A stretch of DNA of 64,000 nt from Verticillium longisporum (GCA_019188255.1 JAETXT010000007.1:5022001-5086000); one strand, 5' to 3'. Positions 22,345-33,119 are shown, numbered from the stretch's first letter. A program made the numbers and translations. Notes: generated from the letters alone by a model not told the origin.

Positions 22345-23985
22345 TTAGGCCTCTGGCTGTACATCCGACCGCTGCTCCAGCCACCCCTTCAGCTTGACCC
22401 TCAATAGATAGCTCGGCGTACAGCTCCACGCATGGCAGTAGCTGTTGTTATGACAGTCGCCATATGGACTGCTACGACTATCATCCGGATCGAAGCACTC
22501 CCAGAAGGTGTCGGCGCCCGCCCGTATCATACCACCCCAGTACTCGCGGATTAGCTCAAGACATTCCTCTTCGCCACCCACCACGCTCAGCGCCTCGGCG
22601 ACGTGGTGGTACAGGTACGGCGTCATCGGCCTGACTGCTGTCGGGTCTGCCATGGCCTTCAAAATCGCTGCTTTGCACGTCGCTGGGTCCATGACCCCAG
22701 CAAGTGCCGTCCACGCCTGCGATGCCCAGGATACCTGCGCCTGCGGCCCGCTGACGAACACTCCTCTATCTTCGTCGTAAAACCCGCCCTCGGCCGCGGC
22801 CACGAGACGAGCCACTGTATTTCCGTATGGCGCCGCCTCGCCCAGTCGACCCGCGAGACGGTTGACCGCCTTCAGCGCGAAGATGACGAGACCATGCATG
22901 CCGGCATCGCGGTCGAGCTCCTTGGCCCAGTCGAGGAACTTCCACCCGCTCGAAGCTCCACACGAGAAGATACCCTCTTCCGTGATATGTGCCAATGCCG
23001 CCTTTGTGCTGCCGAGAACAGTTTGCCACAGCTCGCGTCCCGTGTCGAGATCTCCCGTTGCCTCGCAATAATCATCAACAATTGACCCAAAGAGCACGTC
23101 GTAGTCGACAATGTAGTCTGTAGCAGGATAGCTTCGGTTTCTCGAACACACACGCTGGCAGCGACCCATCCTCACGGCTGCCGCGAACATGTACACGCAC
23201 CGCTTGACGAGGTCGCCGTCCCCAAACGTGCAGTAGTTCGTGAGCGCTTGCAACCGAAGATCACCGCTCCAAAGCCGTCTGTCTCGCCGGGGCCCGTCCT
23301 CGAAGACTGTCTGCATGCAGCTGCGCAGCGTGTTCTGGCTCACCGCGTCGATGCGTCTCAGGAGTTTGGCATCGTCATCGTTGGTCTCAGGGACGAGGCA
23401 CGGCTCCAGGGGATGGTCCGACGGTACAGCACTTTCTGATCGTGTCACGATCCCGCTGAACTTGATCTTGTACTTGGGCGAGGTGTCGAATATCTGCACA
23501 CGCAGGTAGCGGAAGGCATGGCGCTGCGGTATCGCCACATCTGACGGCACCCAATCGACATTGATGACCTCGTCGGGGAGCCAGCTGGTGCTGATCCGTG
23601 ACCGGCATGGGTGAAGCTCTTCTGTAACGTCGTATGGTATCTCGCCAAATGTGAGTCTCAGCCGTGCCGGGGCGTCAATATTAACCCCTTCGGCGCCGAG
23701 GTGAAACGAGACGTAGCCGACATTGTGGGAGCCAAAGTCGAGGACGAATTCCTCACTCTTACCCCAGGCCCTGTTGGCAAGCTCCTCAATCGAAAGTCGG
23801 TGAACTGGTCGTACCTTGAAATAGGCTGCCTCATCTAGTCCGAAGCTGATGACCTCTTTGGGCTTGACGTCCCATGCGTGAAGGGTTGGCCGCAGGTTTT
23901 CGGCCTTTTGCGCAAACACGGGGTTGAAGATTGTGGCATACACCTTGTCGACCTTTTGGTCCTCAGGTACAGGTGGGTCGGCCAT
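22345..23985 (-). CDS. GH78-like alpha-L-rhamnosidase / six-hairpin glycosidase
   Basis: A 546-residue intronless protein with an N-terminal beta-sandwich region (to about residue 190) and a C-terminal six-hairpin (alpha/alpha)6 domain. The motif VFEDGPRRDRRLWSGDLRLQ matches the GH78 pattern in which acidic residues near ED...R.R..W.GD form the active site. ATDYIVDYDVLF and GWKFLDWA are further six-hairpin signatures, and a late FWECFDPDDSR plus HAWSCTPSYLL holds the second conserved acidic region. No signal peptide is present, so an intracellular enzyme acting on imported rhamnosides or oligosaccharides is likely. It is shorter than typical GH78 enzymes. Nearby acetylesterase and pectin methylesterase genes fit a role in pectin use, but the substrate is inferred. 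Confidence 0.8.
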   Translation of the reverse strand: MADPPVPEDQKVDKVYATIFNPVFAQKAENLRPTLHAWDVKPKEVISFGLDEAAYFKVRPVHRLSIEELANRAWGKSEEFVLDFGSHNVGYVSFHLGAEGVNIDAPARLRLTFGEIPYDVTEELHPCRSRISTSWLPDEVINVDWVPSDVAIPQRHAFRYLRVQIFDTSPKYKIKFSGIVTRSESAVPSDHPLEPCLVPETNDDDAKLLRRIDAVSQNTLRSCMQTVFEDGPRRDRRLWSGDLRLQALTNYCTFGDGDLVKRCVYMFAAAVRMGRCQRVCSRNRSYPATDYIVDYDVLFGSIVDDYCEATGDLDTGRELWQTVLGSTKAALAHITEEGIFSCGASSGWKFLDWAKELDRDAGMHGLVIFALKAVNRLAGRLGEAAPYGNTVARLVAAAEGGFYDEDRGVFVSGPQAQVSWASQAWTALAGVMDPATCKAAILKAMADPTAVRPMTPYLYHHVAEALSVVGGEEECLELIREYWGGMIRAGADTFWECFDPDDSRSSPYGDCHNNSYCHAWSCTPSYLLRVKLKGWLEQRSDVQPEA

Positions 23986-24393
23986 TTGAAGCCCTTATGG
24001 TGGTAGTGCCTGCTGCTGTGTAAGAACGACGAGTAGTTGTTGTCGCACGGCGCGGGCGCGGAGACAGGACGTATCCTTTGAAGTTCAGGGTGAAGATGCT
24101 ACGCTGGGATCAAATGTATGAGCCCAACCGCACACCTGGGAACCATCGGCTACCCAGAATGACTATGGAGATATCGGTCCAAATGACACCGAGCTCGTCG
24201 TACCAAGCAGCGGATGGCGGATCCAAAAAGTTGGGTAACATGCTGCTTTGGCGTGAATCATGTTACCCCTCTAATAGCGATTCTCTGTCTTAGAAGTCCA
24301 CTAGGTTATAATACTAGGACGGCCGTAATAATAAGGCCCTGCATACTCATCATGTAATAAGATAAGAAAGGACCTACTATACTATATAATACG
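23986..24393. other. Glycosidase upstream region passing into AT-rich island
   Basis: About 400 bases; composition turns AT-rich after about 24,290. No gene was recognised. Confidence 0.4.
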
Positions 24394-24915
24394 AATGGAA
24401 TGGAATGGCCTGCTCTGTGGCCTGGCCTGCCTGAGGCACATGGCCTGACCTGCCTTACGAACATGGCCTGATCTGTAGGCACGTGCCCCCGTTATCTATA
24501 TAAGCCTTAGTAGCCTACCCACCCAGATGGAGCAATTTGTTCATCTTACACTAATAGAATAGCTATTTAGCTTCTATTATCCCTTTGAAACCGAATCTCA
24601 GTATAAAAAATACGTACTAGAAGGACCCGATTAACGTAGCAGAAACAAGCTTCACAGCCAATTAAATCGTAGAAATCGCCCAAGTACATTCACAATAAGC
24701 TAGAGTACTACAGGACACCTAATAACATCAGGCGTACTGGGGTATATAGTGAAGATCTAGGTGGATTACGTTAGAATGAATCAGGGCTCTAGGTACTGAG
24801 GGGATACTGGAAAGTAGCGGCGCTAAACCTGATTACGAAGGCGGTATACGGCTTATGGAGCGCTGTAAGTACTGAGACTGAATTCGGTTTCAAAGGGATA
24901 CGCTCCTAGCGTAAT
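24394..24915 (+). repeat. LTR-like GC-word repeat, copy 1 (interrupted)
   Basis: This begins with GAATGGAATGG and repeated GGCCTG words, then CTATATAAGCC (TATA-like), then AGCTATTTAGCTTCTATTA. It is interrupted at 24580-24898 by a small TIR element and resumes with CTCCTAGCGT, matching copy 2. It could be a solo LTR of a retroelement; termini were not defined. Confidence 0.6.
24578..24900. mobile_element. 319-bp mariner-like MITE with TA target duplication
   Basis: Inverted ends TCCCTTTGAAACCGAAT (24580 onward, and the reverse complement ending at 24898) are flanked by TA on both sides (24578-24579, 24899-24900). Removing the element joins repeat copy 1 in the same order as copy 2 (CTTCTATTA then CCTAGCGT), an internal proof of insertion. 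No coding capacity. TA duplication points to the Tc1/mariner class. Confidence 0.8.
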
Positions 24916-24916
24916 A

Positions 24917-25375
24917 TGAATGGAATGGATTGGAAGGGCCTGCCCTGTGGCCGTGCCTTAAGGCCGCCTGTGGCCTGGCACGTGGCCTGCCCTGTGGCCC
25001 TGCCTGAGGCCTGTGGCCTGGCCTGAGGCCCAACTGCCTTGGGCACGTGGCCTGACCTATAGGCCCGTGCCCACTAGGACCTATATAAGCCTGCGTAGCC
25101 TACCTACCTAAATAGAAGAATTCATCTATCTTACATCTATAGAACAGCTATATAGCTTCTATTATATATTCCTAGCGTGACGCCTGCCTGGTCCCTAAGA
25201 CCCGACTCTATTACTAGCCGTACTAGAGCCGTAGCCATTTCTATACGTAATATAGCGTAGCACCTGCCTAGTCCTCGAGAGCTATACCTAGCACTAGCTG
25301 CACTACTATAGTATATAGTAAGTTTCAATTATTTAACGAGTACTAACTAGGGAGCCGACTAGGGGGCCTATTATT
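24917..25375 (+). repeat. LTR-like GC-word repeat, copy 2
   Basis: The most complete copy: GGCCTG-rich head, CCTATATAAGCCTGCGTAGCC (TATA-like), AGCTTCTATTATATATTCC, CTAGCGTGACGCCTGCC, then a tail with GAGCCGTAGCCAT. It aligns by eye with copies 1 and 3. The right boundary is approximate. Confidence 0.6.
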
Positions 25376-25899
25376 TATCGACTTCCCTATCGACTACCCT
25401 GGCATTTTATCTATATCTTATTAGCTCGTAGACTAGCCTTATTTAGGTAGTATAATTTTATATAAGAAAAGGAACGTTAGCTTTTATACCTTCTAAGCAT
25501 GCCCTATAAGTAGGGTTTATTAATACCTAATAGGCTATTGAAACTTTTACCTTAACTATATAGAGCTATAGCTATTTATATAAGTATATAATATATTAAT
25601 TTAAATCTAAATGGAAGTTACTTTTAGACTATAGGATATAATAGAGAGTTAAAAATAAGTCTTATATAATAATATATAAGTAAAGTTATTTATATATAGC
25701 TTGAATATATACTCTTAATATTTTAGAATTTATATTCCTAAGATAATTATATTATAGTTAGGGGGCTTTTAATTAAGGTAAGATAAAATAATAAATAGCC
25801 TATAAACTATATAAGGCCTTAAAGATCCCTTTCAACTTCAAATTCTCTTCTTCATTTATAGATATACTACCCTATTCTAAAGAGTTCCTATAGATCATT
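25376..25899. other. AT-rich tract upstream of the secreted-protein gene
   Basis: About 520 bases, strongly TA-rich with many TAT/ATA words, consistent with RIP-eroded repeat. A CTATATAAGGCC TATA-like element lies at about 25,808, some 90 bases before the ATG. Confidence 0.5.
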
Positions 25900-26278
25900 A
25901 TGAAGTTTTCTATAGCTACTACTATTACTCTGCTTCTTGCGCTTGCCAGTGCAGATCAATATTTACGCCGGGGTGGTACGTTAGAATCACTAACTAATCT
26001 TCATCCTCACCTTTTACTTCTTACCCTTACTAATGACTTCAAGAGGAATGCAGGAAAAACACGGATTGCTGCCCCTGTGATAAGGATTCTAGCGCCTCTC
26101 TCTACTGCCAGTGTATGTGATATATCTCTATATTCTCTTATAATCAAATCTGACTTTGTATATAGTCGATAAGACGTCGAGTACTGGTTACCGCTGCTTA
26201 CACCTTGGCAACCCTCGGCCTTGGTGCAAGAAAAATCGTGGCCAGTGTGGATACTGGCCTAGGCCTAGGAATACCTAA
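25900..26278 (+). CDS. Secreted eight-cysteine small protein (candidate effector)
   Basis: Three exons built from splice signals: 25900-25975, 26044-26112 and 26166-26278, 85 codons and TAA. Intron 1 has GTACGT, an ACTAATGAC branch and CAAG; intron 2 has GTATGT and TATAG. Residues 1-19 form a clear signal peptide (MKFSIATTITLLLALASA). The mature part of about 66 residues carries eight cysteines: one near its start, a CC pair and a C-P-C arrangement in exon 2, one at the exon 2 end, and three in exon 3. An even number suggests four disulfides. The phases agree across both junctions and the cysteines appear only in this splice form. No family was recognised. The gene sits intact in a RIP-mutated repeat island, a common setting for effector genes. 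Function is not known. Confidence 0.7.
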
Positions 26279-26754
26279 AGATTCTAACCTATTAGGCATC
26301 TAGAAACTTAGTATAAGAACCTAAAGCCCTAAAAACCTAATACTCTACTACCTAAATAGGTTTTTAGGCTAAAATAGGCTACCTAAAAAAAACCTAAACC
26401 TAAATAGGTAGTAGGGCCTAGGTAATTTTAGGTCTTACGATATAGTAATATTATTATATACCTATTAGAGTACCTTATATTCTATTTAATGCCCTATTAA
26501 TATAATATCCTAAAGGCTGAAATTAGGTATAGGCTATATATAGACCCTAGCTTCTACCTAGAGAGAACCTATAGGTTTAATTAGGTTGACCTAAATACCT
26601 ATATAAATTCTATAGGTTATTAGGTTAACCTAATTAAGCCTATAGGCTTTATCTAGGTAACCTAGAAAGCCTAAATATCTACTCCCCTATAATACCTAAA
26701 CGAGACTATTTAGGTATTCCTAACCCTAGACTAGTCCATTATTCAATAAAGTGT
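26279..26754. repeat. AT-rich tract with TAGGT/ACCTA words and a hairpin
   Basis: The tract is full of CCTAA, TAGGT and ACCTA words in both orientations. An inverted repeat at about 26,345-26,412 pairs CTACTACCTAAATAGG with its near complement. No coding signal. It resembles a RIP-eroded repeat. Confidence 0.5.
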
Positions 26755-26966
26755 TATCCCTTTGATGACGATTTGGGCCTTAGTAAAAGGGTAAGTATAG
26801 TACTAGAATCTCCAATAACTAAGATGCTGCGGGGTCTGACATTGTGGGATAGACGTCTAGTGATTACTTTATGCGTAGTAAAGTACCTATTGACTAAGGA
26901 TTAGCCATTTCTTAGGTTAGCAGTCAAACATAAGTAATACTAAAGCTGAATTCGTCATTAAAGGGA
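26755..26966. mobile_element. Second small TIR element related to the 24.6-kb MITE
   Basis: The left end TCCCTTTGATGACGATTTGG begins at 26757 after TA. The right end, read in reverse complement from 26966, is TCCCTTTAATGACGAATTCA. The TCCCTTT...ACGAATTCAG ends resemble the MITE at 24580. The right flank is CG, not TA, so the target duplication is not confirmed. Confidence 0.55.
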
Positions 26967-27290
26967 CGGCTGGGTGCCTTAGGCCTCTGGCCAGGGAGGC
27001 ACGTGGCCCCGTTATTAATGTAAGCCTACGTGGCCTATCCATCTTGATTTAGCATTCGTTCCGCCTTGCACCTACACAACAGTTATATCGCTACAGTTGG
27101 GTGTTCCTGGCGTGACGTCTGCCTTGTCCCCCAGACCCGTCTCTAACACAGGCCGCACGAGAGCCGTAGCCATCCAACTATGTGTAACACTGCGCCTCAG
27201 TAGCTAGCTCGCTGAGAGGCTCGTGCTCGTGCACGTGCGCAAGAAACTCATTTCCTTCTTCATTAATTAGCACACAGGGCTTTAGTTAGA
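26967..27290 (+). repeat. LTR-like GC-word repeat, copy 3
   Basis: It matches copy 2 in order: GGCACGTGGCCCCGTTAT, AATGTAAGCCTACGTGGCC, GTTCCTGGCGTGACGTCTGCC and GAGAGCCGTAGCCATCC. Less TA-rich than copy 2, hence less RIP-affected. Confidence 0.55.
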
Positions 27291-27657
27291 TTCTCCCTTT
27301 ATCTCTGTCCTCTTTATCTAGTACTCATACAGTCAAGGCTTTGTCCCAGCGAGACGCTCGAAGACTAGCCCCGTACAGCGCCACACTCTATCAACAAAGC
27401 GGTTAAGCCACAGCCGTGGCCCGGCAATCTTATAAGGCATCCTGACACTCAATCGAATGACCGGTTTTTAGGATTGATTGCTTTATTGAAGCGAATAGTA
27501 AATACCGAAACTGGTGGAAAACTTGGAACTATGCTGATTTCCATGAACCTAACTACACCTAAATGTATATCCTCTCCAATATCATCGCGGCAATATCAGA
27601 CATAAATAAAGGCAGTTTCTACATTAGGTACATGAGGATGCATGTTTGGGCCCAAAG
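27291..27657. other. Intergenic region 3' of the acetylesterase gene
   Basis: About 370 bases; 3' flank of the split acetylesterase gene. Nothing else recognised. Confidence 0.4.
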
Positions 27658-28012
27658 CTAGCAAGCTTGGCATGCCGGTGTCTGAAGAGCATTGGCAGCG
27701 GCATTGAGATATTGGGCCAGCTTGCTTGTACCACCACACTTGCACTTGACACTCCGCACAAATGTCTGCGTGTTCAGCTTTGCGCCGTCCCAGTTTGTGT
27801 GGGTGTTGTCGTTGGGGAAATACGTCTTGGCCTTTGTCGGACCGAAAGACTGGAAGAGCGCAACGGAGTACTTTGTGTGATCGAGGTACTCGATCCCCGC
27901 GGCCTTGCCCACCTGCTGAGCATACGTCGCAAACGGCCAGTCAGTTCGCAGTGTGTTGCTATTCCAGTAGTTTCTATTGACCATGCCGGAGATGATGGGC
28001 ATGGCGCCCTTG

Positions 28013-31000
28013 GCCTTGACCAGCGCTGCCGTCAATTCAATTCTATTAATTCAAACAGTTAAACAACTAATTAAATCACTCTAATTTCACGATTTAAATA
28101 ATTAAATAACCCTATACGGATTAATTAACTATTTAAATACTATTAAGTTATATATAAATCTCGGGATTTCTATATTCTAGTATATTATATAACTAAAAAG
28201 AGGAGTTATATACTAATTTAAAGCTAACTTAAGCTTTAAATTCGTATATAATAGTAATTAGGGTAGGATTCGAACCTACGTCTTCTACTATAAATACTAG
28301 ATATTATACTACTAGACTATATAATCTTATTATATTAAGAGCGCTCTAATAGCGATATTAAGAAGGCTTCGTAGCTAATTAATCCTACCCTCTAAAATAT
28401 CGTATAGATATATAACGTAATTCTAAACCCTCTAGCCCTCTATTCGCAATATTACTTTAATCCCTCCTATAGCTACCCTATGACCTCTATTTTCCGAATA
28501 TTAACCTATTAACTTTAAGAACCCTTAATATATCCCTTACGATCTTTAATTCGACTCTAATTCTAACGATATTATTATAACTATTAGAGACTTTATAATT
28601 AAATAATATAATAGATTCCTACCCCTTCCCTATTACGACCTAGTATCGCCATCGCTTTACCCTTATATTATATATTATATATAAAGGAGTAAGGGATCGT
28701 AGAAGCTAGATACGTACTTATAGGCTCTTTATTATAAAGATCCTCGAAGGAGATACGATTAAGCTAAGCTTCTAGCTCTATTAACGATATAATAAGACTT
28801 ATAACGTTTAGCTCTTTAAAGCTATTTTAATAACCTCTATAATAACTTATCTATAGAAGAAATATAGGGTATTCGAATCCTTAAGTAAATAGATAGAGGA
28901 AGATTCTTTAAATACTTTAGAGTTAATGCTATAGCGTACTATAATATATAAGTCTTTAATAGATTAAGTAGAAGAGCTTATTCTTATATTTATTATAATA
29001 ATAAATTAGCCCTTCGATATCTTTAATAGCTTATACTTTAATTAGCTCTTTATATAATTAAATCCTTATATCGTCTTAATAATACTCTAGGGACGAACCT
29101 CTCTCCGATAGCGTCTCTCTAGGGTTTTTACTATAAAGAAGAAATAGATATAATATTAATTAATAGCTTCGAAGTCTTAGATCTACTTTATATTCGACTA
29201 TTAGACCTCGCTAAATAGCTTAGTAATATTAGCTATTTCCTATTATTATATAAGCTATAATAGCGTTTAATAATAGCGTCTTCTTACTCTCTAATAATAA
29301 TATAGAAGCTATATAGGCTAGAATACCATAGCCTTTATTATATCTATTATTAAGGAGTAGGATATCTTAGATTATATTAATATCTTAGTCTTAGATAATA
29401 TATAGATTAACGATTCTTATAATTAAGAGCTATTCTAATAATTAATTCTATTTATAATAATTAATAATATATTAGAACGATAAATATAATACTATAACTA
29501 TATCCTAAGCCTTATTAGAAGGGCTTTCTTATATAGAGAGGATAATAAGGTCTTTAAATAAGAAGCGTAAGCCCTAGAGCTATTAAGCGATTCTTAAAAC
29601 TCTCTTTATTACTAGAGGAAGAGGGGACCTATTAATAAGCTTTATAATATCGTTAAATAGATTCGTTCTTTATTATAGCGTAGTAAATACTTCTAAACTA
29701 TCGCTAAGGAAGCTTAAGAAGCTAATAATAATTTCTAAATCTATTAATAATCTAACTTTAAGCTTTAGCTTATCCTTAATAACGAAACGTAATAGAATTT
29801 AACGTTCTTAATACTCGATCGCGCCCTTAAGAAGCATAGCGATATCTAAAGCTTCCTCTAAAAGAATCTCTCTAAACCTAACCCATATAAACGTATATTA
29901 GAAGATAACGTTCTAACCTTTAAGGATTAGCGCCTCCTCGTAGAACTCTACGAAGCTCTTAAGCTATTATATCGATAAATAATATATATATAGGGATAGG
30001 CTAAGAATAGAAGTTATAGGGCGCTTTAGGAGATATTTATAGATATAGAGTATATCTTAGAGTAAATGGAATAGTAGAAATTATTCTTTAACGATTTCTC
30101 TAGTATTAGAGACTCTCCCTAAGTATCTATAATTCATTAAAGAGGTCGTTAACCTTATATATAAAGCTCCTTTACGCCCTTATTAATATATTCCCTCCTT
30201 ATATATATATAGAGCGAATATTCTACGATGCCCTCTTATCGCCTCGAAGTACTCTCTAAAGATTTACGATAATACTTCTATCTCTCTATTATAAATATAT
30301 AGAAGAAGCTTAATTAATACTATATTAAGCTAATAGAGTCTCTATTATACGTAATAGCTATTATCCTCTACCCTAGGCTAGGAATACGATAGCTAGAGGC
30401 GTAATAGATAATATTAAAATAGTTAATATAGCTTTATAAATCTCGTACTAGCTTATATATCTATTAGGAGTAATAATATTACTAAGGTTAATTACTATTA
30501 TAATAGGATATATTATTAATAGCTATAGGCTTTAACGAAATACGGGCATTATAATAAACTATTAACTTAACGCTATTTAACGACTAGATATATAGTTATT
30601 GCTAGAGGGCAATTCTAGTAGACTCTAAACTCGATCGATACCTCTACCTCGACCTAATATAGACTACCGACGTTAAGGACCCTATTAATTAATAGATAAG
30701 TTAAGAGGAGGCGTTCCCTATAATTAGCCGCCTAGCCCTCGATATCCTTACTATCCTAGTAATAGCTACCGACTATAAGAGGGCATTTAGCCTTATAAAG
30801 CTTATATTAACGTTATAGAGGCTTACGATAGCTTTAGATATACTAGAAGAGGTCTAGTATTTTAGAAATTAGCTTTATAGTAGCGCTATTATATTAGGAG
30901 GGCTTAAGTATTTAATACTATAAAAGTTAATTATTCTAGTAAGTTATCTAGTTAGCGATAGCTTTATTTATTAATTTAAACTATATTAAATCCAATTAAT

Positions 31001-31099
31001 TAATTTAAATAGTTAAATCTATAGTCCGAAATATATTAAATAGTCAATTCTACTCCCGATATTTAAATTAATTGAATTAACGGCAGCGCTGGCCTTAAC
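28013..31099 (+). mobile_element. hAT DNA transposon, 3,071 bp, RIP-mutated
   Basis: The element is 28021-31091. Ends are inverted repeats starting CAGCGCTGCCG, continuing as (T/C)AATTCAATT. The 8-bp target duplications are GCCTTGAC (28013-28020) and GCCTTAAC (31092-31099), one G/A mismatch. The plus strand keeps a heavily mutated hAT transposase, broken by many TAG/TAA: the block at about 29,760-29,990 reads like the conserved central region (FLILDRALKKHSDIQSFLQ), and at about 30,720-30,890 the C-terminal dimerisation domain (SRLALDILTI, then RAFSLIKLILTL). CAG-type ends, 8-bp duplication and these domains define hAT. Very high TA content with stops at former Gln/Trp codons indicates RIP; it cannot make protein. 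Confidence 0.88.
28259..28331 (-). tRNA. tRNA-like relic inside the hAT element
   Basis: On the minus strand there is a perfect T arm (GTAGG, loop TTCGAAT, CCTAC) with an exact B-box GGTTCGAATCC. Upstream at the right distance is an A-box-like TAGTCTAGTAGTATAA. The acceptor stem does not pair well and the surroundings are RIP-mutated. It is a decayed tRNA gene or the tRNA-derived head of a SINE, not a dependable functional tRNA. Ends are approximate. Confidence 0.4.
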
Positions 31100-31627
31100 A
31101 TCTGCAATCATCTTGCGCAGGTACTAGCTAAAAGTGTGGACAGTCTCTTTGGCGCCCGTGCTGGTGGTGACGACTTTGGTTTCTTCGCCTATGCCTGGCA
31201 GCGTGGCACGGTCAGCGGCTGTCGTTCCAACAGCCGTTGGGTCACCGTCGTCATTGTGGCCCATTTCTATGAGCACATAGTTGCCTTGAGCTGTCGAGGC
31301 CAACAGAGACGACCACAAGCCTTCGTTGATAAAGCTCCGAGTCGAGCGCCCGTTTCTAGCCCAGTTGCGGACGTCCAGTGTCGTGTAAGTGTTCAGATAG
31401 TAGCCCCATCTAAAGAGAGGATTAGCACTCGGTATTGGTAGGAGGGATTGTTTCACTGGGTTGATCGATATTCACCCTTGCAAAGCATTTCCAGTGGCAT
31501 AGTTGGCGGTCGTGCTATCGGAAGATATCAATATCTTAGTAGTCGCCCTTGGCTCCACAGAAAGCGGTGCAGCCAGAGCGAAGCTGGGTGCGAGAGCCGC
31601 TGTGGCAAAAAGTACTGAGAGAAGCAT

Positions 31628-33119
31628 GATAAGCGGCACGATGTTTCGAATCAAACGAGACTGGACGAGAGCAATGGCTGGCTTTCTAGCAACAATCAAG
31701 ACTACTCCAGCCAGTATCACATTGAGTTTGTGAAGCCATCGTGCATATAAATAGGGTTACCCGATCTGACATTGTCGATAGACAATATCCATAAGGGGGC
31801 AAACAAGGAACATGCGGGGTTGGCGAAATAGTTCATCATTGGTGGGCATAAATGCCCCGAAGACATCTGGCGAGTGAAGCAACGTAATTAGGGATTCCCC
31901 GCAAAACGGCAACCACGGCACGATCTCGTTGAGTTGAAGAGTTCCATGTTTAGGTGATATGCAACGAATCATACCTAAAGAATGATAAATCTGCTGCATT
32001 TCTGCCATCCGTACGTCCGGCCTCAAGTCGGTCGATCTCGTCAAGGAGCTCTTCGCGTTGCCGCCACCGCACAATCGCCTGCAGAATAGTTAGCCGATGA
32101 AATCATCGACTGAACCCTGCAAGTGGTCCCCGAACGAGGCGTTTCCCGAAAGCAGACACGGAACGAGAGGTTGGAAGAGTTGGGAACACATCGAGCACGG
32201 CGCATTTGGGCTCTCACGTCCAACTCCGAAGCTGCCTTTCGGACATTTTATGAAGGAACAATCCTCAGCCGATCCATTCGCCCGAATATTAATTGCTTAA
32301 CGTTTCTCGTTCAACTTGGAGTTCTTTCTCGATATCTCAGATTCAGGGCCATAGAGCTTTATCACTTCCATGCCTACAAGACGGCTAGCGACGTCAAGAC
32401 CCCATGGAGGTTCAAATCGGTCAACAAAAGCCAAGAGGATATCGAGTGCATTGGACCCGTTTTTGGTATCTCATTCGCTTTGTTCTAGAGACAATCACAG
32501 CAGTTTGCTGTCTTCCGGGTGAGCGGATCTGTCTTGACTCGTGAGCGATGCCTCAGCAGATACGTTCACCTGCGGACAATGGCCAGTTGGCCAAGGTATT
32601 GAGGATAATGGACGCTGCTGAAAGGAAGAGATAGGCCGAAGAAAGTGTCATCCACACTCCAAACAGGCGAATTGTATGCGGTAAGCCAATGTTGGCCAAG
32701 TGAGAACGCGTTCACCACGGGCGTGTGCCCGAATGCTGCGCAGCATGCCGGGCTACCCCATCATTTAGCGTCACCCTCAAACCACCCCGCAGTTATTTCT
32801 CTGAAATTGCCGGCATGGAATGAAGCATCTTCGCAGGGGTAGGGTAGCACTTCGGGAGGTTATCATGCCTTTAACCCCTTTGGGACTGGAGAGATGTCAC
32901 TTGGTTCCTGGTTTTTGCACCAACGAAAGCTTGGTAAAGCCATTGATGGCCACGAAAGACGTGGTCAGCTGGGATGGCCTCAGAGGCATGATCAATAGAT
33001 TGAGTCAATGAATTGAGATATAAGATGGGCAGACCTGATTCTCCTGGCTCCTGCTTCTGGGCAATCGGCTCTAGAACTTTAACGCTGGCCTGCCTTGTTT
33101 GATTGTCAATTCCAGCACA
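31628..33119. other. Divergent intergenic region (acetylesterase / pectin methylesterase)
   Basis: About 1.5 kb of normal composition between the two pectin-modifying genes, which diverge from it. No other gene was recognised. It probably carries both promoters; shared control is a reasonable inference, but no binding site was identified. Confidence 0.45.

Larger units (their letters stand above)
27658..31627 (-). pseudogene. Rhamnogalacturonan acetylesterase (CE12) split by a hAT insertion
   Basis: A secreted esterase that removes acetyl groups from pectin rhamnogalacturonan. Exon 1 is 31627-31476 (signal peptide MLLSVLFATAALAPSFALA, then the SGNH nucleophile block SSDSTTANYATGNALQG). Exon 2 starts at 31409 and carries NGRSTRSFINEGLW, GHNDDGDP and RATLPGIGEETK. 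The frame is broken at 31092 by a 3,071-bp transposon and continues at 28020-27658 with SGMVNRNYW, EYLDHTKYS and the catalytic Asp/His block NDNTHTNWDGAK. Host segments alone sum to 825 bases, 274 codons plus stop, so the frame was intact before insertion. A nonsense TAG at 31124-31126 stands where the family has Trp, 33 bases from the transposon. The gene is therefore doubly dead. Confidence 0.9.

Noticed and set aside
27658..28035. Separate small esterase gene at 27.7-28.0 kb
   Set aside because: It is the 3' part of the acetylesterase, in frame with the 31-kb part once the transposon is excluded.
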